A stretch of DNA of 64,000 nucleotides, from positions 1 to 64,000 of the forward strand of contig MEHQ01004224.1 in NCBI GenBank assembly GCA_008828725.1, in the 5' to 3' direction. This stretch comes from Saccharina japonica (Eukaryota; Sar; Phaeophyceae; Laminariales; Laminariaceae). Under the pieces are notes generated by a model, which had not been told where the DNA came from, ran no database searches, and worked only from the letters and a program-made list of their open reading frames with translations. Positions 59,303 to 64,000 of the stretch are shown here, one piece after another. The first letter of the stretch is position 1. Every line of letters starts with the position of its first letter. The position numbers and the translations under genes were made by a program.

Positions 59303-59341
<39 letters not shown>

Positions 59342-59480
59342 GCTGTAGCGGCAGTCGCGCGTGCGATGTTCTTCAGAAATCGGCAGAACAGCAGCACAGT
59401 TTTGATGACCAATCAAAATTTGTTCCGAGTTCCGGGAGAATGCGACCAACCATCGATGATAAATACGGAGTACTCATTCA
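58073..59480 (-). repeat. Right-arm segment matching 28650-29900
   Basis: Inverse counterpart of the outer left arm. No gene recognised; the short ORFs differ between arms. Confidence 0.6.
59306..59341 (+). repeat. (CTG)12 microsatellite
   Basis: Twelve perfect CTG units inside the right arm. The left-arm counterpart near 28800-28950 has only short CAG runs, so the expansion happened in this copy. Confidence 0.9.
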
Positions 59481-59489
59481 TACCGCCGT

Positions 59490-59773
59490 ACGATTATTTG
59501 TATTCTCAAATGACACCGACTGCTGGCTGCTGAGAGTGCTAATATTAATAGTAGCGTGGGTAAGCAAAATTCGACGAGAGTTGACGAGGGAAGAAAGTAG
59601 TGCTGAAATCTTCTCGCGATAAAAATGCAAGGCAAGAACCGTAGTGAGTGGGGGAGGAGGGAGAGGAGCCTACTTTGTGACCCCGGATCTGAATTACGAC
59701 TATTAATAGGGAGGGAGAAAGACGGAAGTGCGAAGATAGTAAATGGGATGGACAAAAAAAATAAAATAAAAAA
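59490..59773 (+). mobile_element. tRNA-derived SINE, copy 5 (5'-truncated)
   Basis: Starts within the body (CTCAAATGACACC), lacks the tRNA head, and carries GACGAGGGAAGAAAG, GCAAGGCAAGAACCG, CCCCGGATCTGA and an A-rich tail with imperfect A runs. It abuts the outer end of the recognisable 28650-59480 match. Confidence 0.8.
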
Positions 59774-60108
59774 TCATAACTCGCCTACGTTGCTTCTAGG
59801 ACATACGATATACCACCCGTCTGTACACTGCTTACTGTTGTTGTTGATGTACAAGTACTACAACAGTAACTGATATGCTGTAGTTTCAGTTTCCCGTCCT
59901 GTCTGTGTGGTGATCGTGCGGTGGACTACTACGTCGTACCTCGTATACGTACCAGGTACAAACACCACAATTAATTGTCAAGGCCGACTGACCCCGGCAA
60001 AAAAGTTCAACAGAGTATACTACTCGTACGAGTATACGTACGAGTAATAATACTCGTGCGCGTATTAATAGTAGTCGAGCAACTTTCTTTCCAGAATTTC
60101 TACGTAAT

Positions 60109-60778
60109 TGTGAGGAACCTATTAATAGTGTAAGGGGACAGGGTATCCCTAGCCAGGTCAGCCTATGGAACGGGTATTCGTTAGTACTCACGTGTGTGTG
60201 TTGTTTGCTTAGAGATAGAAGAAGAGCAGGTTTATTCCCTTTATTGTGCGTGATGAACGACTGAGAAAAAAGGGGAAAAGGGCATCTTCTGGGAACCCCC
60301 CTGATTCTGAGATACGCCTTCCAAGTAATAACAATACGATAGATGCTGAGTAGGGGATTAACATACGCAATTGAACGGAAGAAGGATAGTAAATGCTTGA
60401 CTTTTCCTGCAGTGGGGGGGGAAATGAGTAGGAGGATTTATTGCTTTGGGATTTTGTCGGCCGGTCGTCACGAAACATGTTCAGGTATGAGGTGTGTCGA
60501 TCATTGGATGAAGAAGGGAAACATAGATATGTACAGTAGCAGGTACAATATTTGGGTGAACGGTGGTAGTGCGTATTCTATTGAGTACACGGAGGGGAGG
60601 AGAATTGGTTGGAGGAGATTGGTGGTATTCGACAAATTGGGTCAGCTTTTTCATTCTGAATGAATAATGCCCTGCACATTGTCGGAAGGCAAATAATATA
60701 ATAATACGATCCGTATAATACCTGATACCAGGTATTTACCAAGCGATTCCACATCATTCCAGCAATTATACCATAACA
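60109..60778 (-). mobile_element. Solo LTR with a nested insertion
   Basis: A minus-strand LTR of the same family as 7769-9496, with ends TGTTATGG and CCTCACA. TAAT flanks it on both sides (60105-60108 and 60779-60782), the 4-bp duplication expected for this family. There is no internal region or partner LTR, so this is a solo LTR fossil. A 370-bp segment (60341-60710) interrupts it. Confidence 0.85.
60341..60710 (+). mobile_element. Unclassified insertion in the solo LTR (8-bp TSD)
   Basis: AATACGAT occurs at 60333-60340 and again at 60703-60710. The intact LTRs at 7769 and 9205 have this site once (ATCGTATT), so 362 bp were inserted. I see no inverted ends and no poly-A tail. It carries a 106-codon plus ORF (60343-60663), unrecognised, whose C-terminal half reads IGWRRLVVFDKLGQLFHSE. 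The family is unknown. Confidence 0.65.
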
Positions 60779-60782
60779 TAAT

Positions 60783-61596
60783 AATATTTTTTATGTTAAA
60801 CAAAACAGGAACGTGTAATAATAAGTGGACTCGAAGCAGGAAAAAGAGGTTTTATTTGGAAAAATTTCAATTTTAACACCGGACAAAATATTTGGAAGGC
60901 TTCGCATTCCAATATTCGGCACCACCTTGCGCCCTTCCGTCTGTCTCCAACGACGCCGCCAATCCACAGTTTCCACCAATCCCCCCTGCACCATCACTCT
61001 GCCACTGCCATTTATATGCAGCAACGTCCTGTCAGTCCAGCACGCCGAGCTTCCTCAGCTGCACCAAACGAGCCAATTCTTCGAACAATTTGCTTCATCA
61101 GTCTGCATCAACAGCAGCATTCTTCTTGCAGCTGGAACCCCCCTTCTTGTTTCAACTCGCCGAACTCCCACCCAGTGCCAGACCCCTGCTCGCCCACACC
61201 CACGAGTAGAGCCCAGTACTAGTTAGTACTCTTTCTTTCAATCTCAACCCTTCCCAGCCTCCTCTGCACTTCCAGTGCAACCACTCACTGCAACCTCCCA
61301 ACATGATGACCCTATTCCCCATCCCCTATCAATCGCGTCAACGATTCAGTACCTCTCCACAAACTCCAGATTTCCTTCGTTCAATCTTCCACATTTTTTT
61401 TGGAAAACATGGAAATCCCAAAAATTGCGCGAAAAAAATATTGGAATTTTTGGGAAAACGTTAACTTGCTCGAAAAGAACGACACCCTTAATACTCGTAG
61501 TATAGTCGTAGTTTCAACGAAATTATTACCGGATCGTGCAGGATTCGTGTGTCCTCTCGAGTTTCTGATTTCTGATGGGTATACAGAATATTAATA
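60783..61596. other. No confident gene; pyrimidine-rich stretch
   Basis: 60900-61390 is C-rich on plus with an ORF at 60825-61226 (133 codons), low-complexity Pro/Thr/Ser and without a known motif. I do not call it a gene. Confidence 0.4.
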
Positions 61597-64000
61597 TTAC
61601 TAGCGGTACGGCCACGGCTCCGCCCGTGGCGCTAGCTTTGCATTGCCCATAGTAGTATATAAGTTCCTGCTGTGGTACATAGTACATAGTACTCGCATTA
61701 ACAGTGTGCTGTGGTGTACCACTCTGAACCGGAAAATAATGACCACCATGCGGGGGGGTATCGACCCGGGGGGAGTTAGTTTTCGTCCACGGGTTATTGG
61801 AGTTGTAGAGGTCCGCAAGGATTTCTGATCCGGGGATGCGACGTTATAATCCCCGGGTGTGGTGGGACCTTGCCGTTGCCTTGAGGGGCAACTCGCGCCG
61901 TACGCTGGCTCCGTCAGAGCCAGCCAACCGTAAATCAGCCCGCGGGGTTGGGGTTTCCACACCTTGTGGGGCGGTATCGACCTCGGGGATGTCCGTTTGC
62001 GTCCCCGGGTCATTGGAGTTGTAAGTGTATGGAAGGAATTCTGACCAGGGTATGGGATCATATCATCCTCGGGTGCGGCGGGACCTCGCCGTTGTCCCGA
62101 GGGGCAACCCTCGCTGCGTGCTGGCCTTATGAACTCCAGCGCCCCCGCCAAATCAACAAGCCAGTGGTGGCGGGGTCACCACACCTTGCGGGGCGGTATC
62201 GACCCGGGGGATATCCGTTTTCGTCTCCGCGTTGTTGGAGTTGTGAAGGTATGGAAGGATTTCTGACTCGGGGGATGGGACGTTATCATCCCCGGGTGCG
62301 GCGGGACTTCGACGTTGCCGCGAGGGGCAACTCTCGCCGCACGCTGGCTCTATGAGGGCCAGGCAACCGAAAAATTGTAAATTTGCCTGTGGTATTGGGG
62401 TTTCCACACCTTGTGAGGCGGTATCGACCTCGGGGATGTTCGTTTGCGTCCCCGGGTGGTTGGAGTTGTAAATGTATGGAAGGAATTCTGACTCGGGGAT
62501 GGGATCATATCATCCCCGGGTGCGGCGGGACCTCGCCGTTGCCCCGAGGGGCAACCCTCGCTGCGTGCTGGCTTTATGAACTCCAGCGCCCCCGCTAAAT
62601 CAGCAATCAGGCAGTAGTGGTGGGGTTTCCACACCTTGCGGGGCGGTATCGACCCGGGGGATGTCCGTTTTCGTCTCCGGGTTGTTGGAGTTGTAGGTGT
62701 ATGGAAGGATTTCTGACTCGGGGATGGGACGTTATCATCCCCGGGTGCGGCGGGACTTCGACGTTGCCCCGAGGGGCAACTCTCGCCTCACGCTGGCTCT
62801 ATGAGGGCCAGGCAACCGTAAATTTGTGAATTTGCCTGTGGTATTGGGGTTTCCACACCTTGTGAGGCGGTATCGACCCGGGGGATGTCCGTTTGCGTCC
62901 CCGGGTGGTTGGAGTCGTAAATGTATGGAAGGAATTCTGACCCGGGGATGGGATCATATAATCCCCGGGTGCGGCGCGACCTCGCCGTTGCCCCGAGGGG
63001 CAACCCTCGCTGCCTGCTGGCTTTATGAACTCCAGCGCCCCAGCCAAATCAGCAATAAGCCAGTGGTGGTGGGGTTTCCACACCTTGCGGGGCGGTATCG
63101 ACCCGGGGGATGTCCGTTTTCGTCCCCGGGTTGTTGAAGTTGTAGATGTATGGAAGGATTTCTGACTCGGGGATGGGACGTTATCATCCCCGGGTGCGGC
63201 GGGACTTCGACGTTGCCCCGAGGGGCAACTGTCGCCTCACGCTGGCTCTATGAGGGCCAGGCAACCGTAAATTTGTGAATTTGCCTGTGGTATTGGGGTT
63301 TCCACACCTTGTGAGGCGGTATCGACCCGGGGGATGTCCGTTTGCGTCCCCGGGTGGTTGGAGTCGTAAATGTATGGAAGGAATTCTGACCCGGGGATGG
63401 GATCATATAATCCCCGGGTGCGGCGCGACCTCGCCGTTGCCCCGAGGGGCAACCCTCGCTGCCTGCTGGCTTTATGAACTCCAGCGCCCCAGCCAAATCA
63501 GCAATAAGCCAGTGGTGGTGGGGTTTCCACACCTTGCGGGGCGGTATCGACCCGGGGGATGTCCGTTTTCGTCCCCGGGTTGTTGGAGTTGTAGATGTAT
63601 GGAAGGATTTCTGACTCGGGGATGGGACGTTATCATCCCCGGGTGCGGCGGGACTTCGACGTTGCCCCGAGGGGCAACTCTCGCCTCGCGCTGGCTCTAT
63701 GAGGGCCAGGCAACCGTAAATTTGTGAATTTGCCTGTGGTATTGGGGTTTCCACACCTTGTGAGGCGGTATCGACCCGGGGGATGTCCGTTTGCGTCCCC
63801 GGGTGGTTGGAGTCGTAAATGTATGGAAGGAATTCTGACCCGGGGATGGGATCATATAATCCCCGGGTGCGGCGCGACCTCGCCGTTGCCCCGAGGGGCA
63901 ACCCTCGCTGCCTGCTGGCTTTATGAACTCCAGCGCCCCAGCCAAATCAGCAATAAGCCAGTGGTGGTGGGGTTTCCACACCTTGCGGGGCGGTATCGAC
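61597..64000 (+). repeat. Higher-order satellite, 224+225-bp dimer (449-bp HOR)
   Basis: After a unique head (CGGTACGGCCACG, GTGGCGCTAGCT) come about ten units. The landmark GGGGTTTCCACACC falls at about 61951, 62172, 62398, 62622, 62846, 63071, 63295, 63520, 63744 and 63969. From 62398 on, two unit types alternate and the 449-bp dimer repeats almost exactly; the first two units are more diverged. Most units contain GTTGCCCCGAGGGGCAAC, a perfect 8-bp stem with a 2-base loop. The array continues past the window end. The minus ORF 63248-63901 is a by-product of the repeat. Confidence 0.9.

Larger units (their letters stand above)
48200..60010 (-). repeat. Right arm of a large inverted duplication
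   Basis: The reverse-complement counterpart of 27745-40400, in mirrored order. It holds ankyrin copy 2, a foldback word array, a MITE (53321-53590), a CGCG foldback (48324-48619) and the hAT-like element at 57587-58064, none of which is in the matching left-arm position except the ankyrin gene and the word array. The arm becomes hard to follow inside 48.2 kb and outside 60.0 kb, where a solo LTR begins. Confidence 0.8.

Noticed and set aside
63248-63901. 217-codon minus ORF in the satellite
   Set aside because: Open frame produced by a 225-bp (3 x 75) unit; the frame shifts with the 224-bp unit and repeats in every copy.
61597-64000. CRISPR-like array
   Set aside because: Units are 224-225 bp with no short repeat/unique spacer pattern; it is a eukaryotic-type satellite.

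Overview
The window is repeat-rich nuclear DNA of a eukaryote. It holds a tRNA-derived SINE family, several families of short inverted-repeat transposons (MITEs), LTR relics, word-array foldback elements, a higher-order satellite and interstitial TTAGGG-like tracts, and it has few genes. There are no operons, Shine-Dalgarno sites or bacterial gene spacing. The only convincing long genes are two intronless ankyrin-repeat ORFs. Their architecture (about ten ankyrin repeats, a basic SWRRRGW motif, a conserved hydrophobic/basic C-terminus) reminds me of ankyrin proteins of brown algae and other stramenopiles. TTAGGG-type telomeric sequence would fit that group. This taxonomic guess rests on memory and is of low to moderate confidence.

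Layout. 1-7.7 kb: MITEs, a word array, a diverged SINE, and a 1.3-kb TIR element carrying a short ORF and a nested MITE. 7.77-9.50 kb: a short LTR element with both LTRs. 9.5-11.4 kb: GC-rich decayed sequence. 12.3-19.9 kb: a strongly purine-rich block between weak direct repeats, with a MITE inserted. 20.3-21.2 kb: an older copy of the 225-bp repeat that fills the end of the window. 21.7-25.6 kb: MITEs, TTAGGG-like direct repeats and two TIR elements. 25.7-27.7 kb: two MULE-like MITEs. 27.7-60.0 kb: a large, old inverted duplication. 60.1-60.8 kb: a solo LTR with an insertion. 61.6-64.0 kb: a dimeric satellite running off the window.

The central feature is the inverted duplication. Its left arm is about 27.7-40.4 kb, its right arm about 48.2-60.0 kb, and the spacer is about 8 kb. 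Corresponding stretches occur in reverse-complement order all along the arms. Flanking DNA has decayed to roughly 65-75 percent identity by eye, but the two ankyrin genes (facing each other) remain about 92-96 percent identical. Each ankyrin gene is preceded by a 1.5-2.1 kb foldback array of a short word (GGAAGTCCCATG and its complement) that flips strand in its middle. Differences between the arms act as natural empty-site controls and show where later insertions landed.

The most unusual pattern is a class of elements made mostly of one short word repeated on both strands. At least five unrelated words are used (CCGACCGAAA, TTCCCGTCCC, GGAAGTCCCATG, CGCGACATGC, GATTAATCAACT). A second unusual pattern is TTAGGG-like telomeric sequence near the apex of two unrelated foldback elements. 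All identities and counts were judged by eye.
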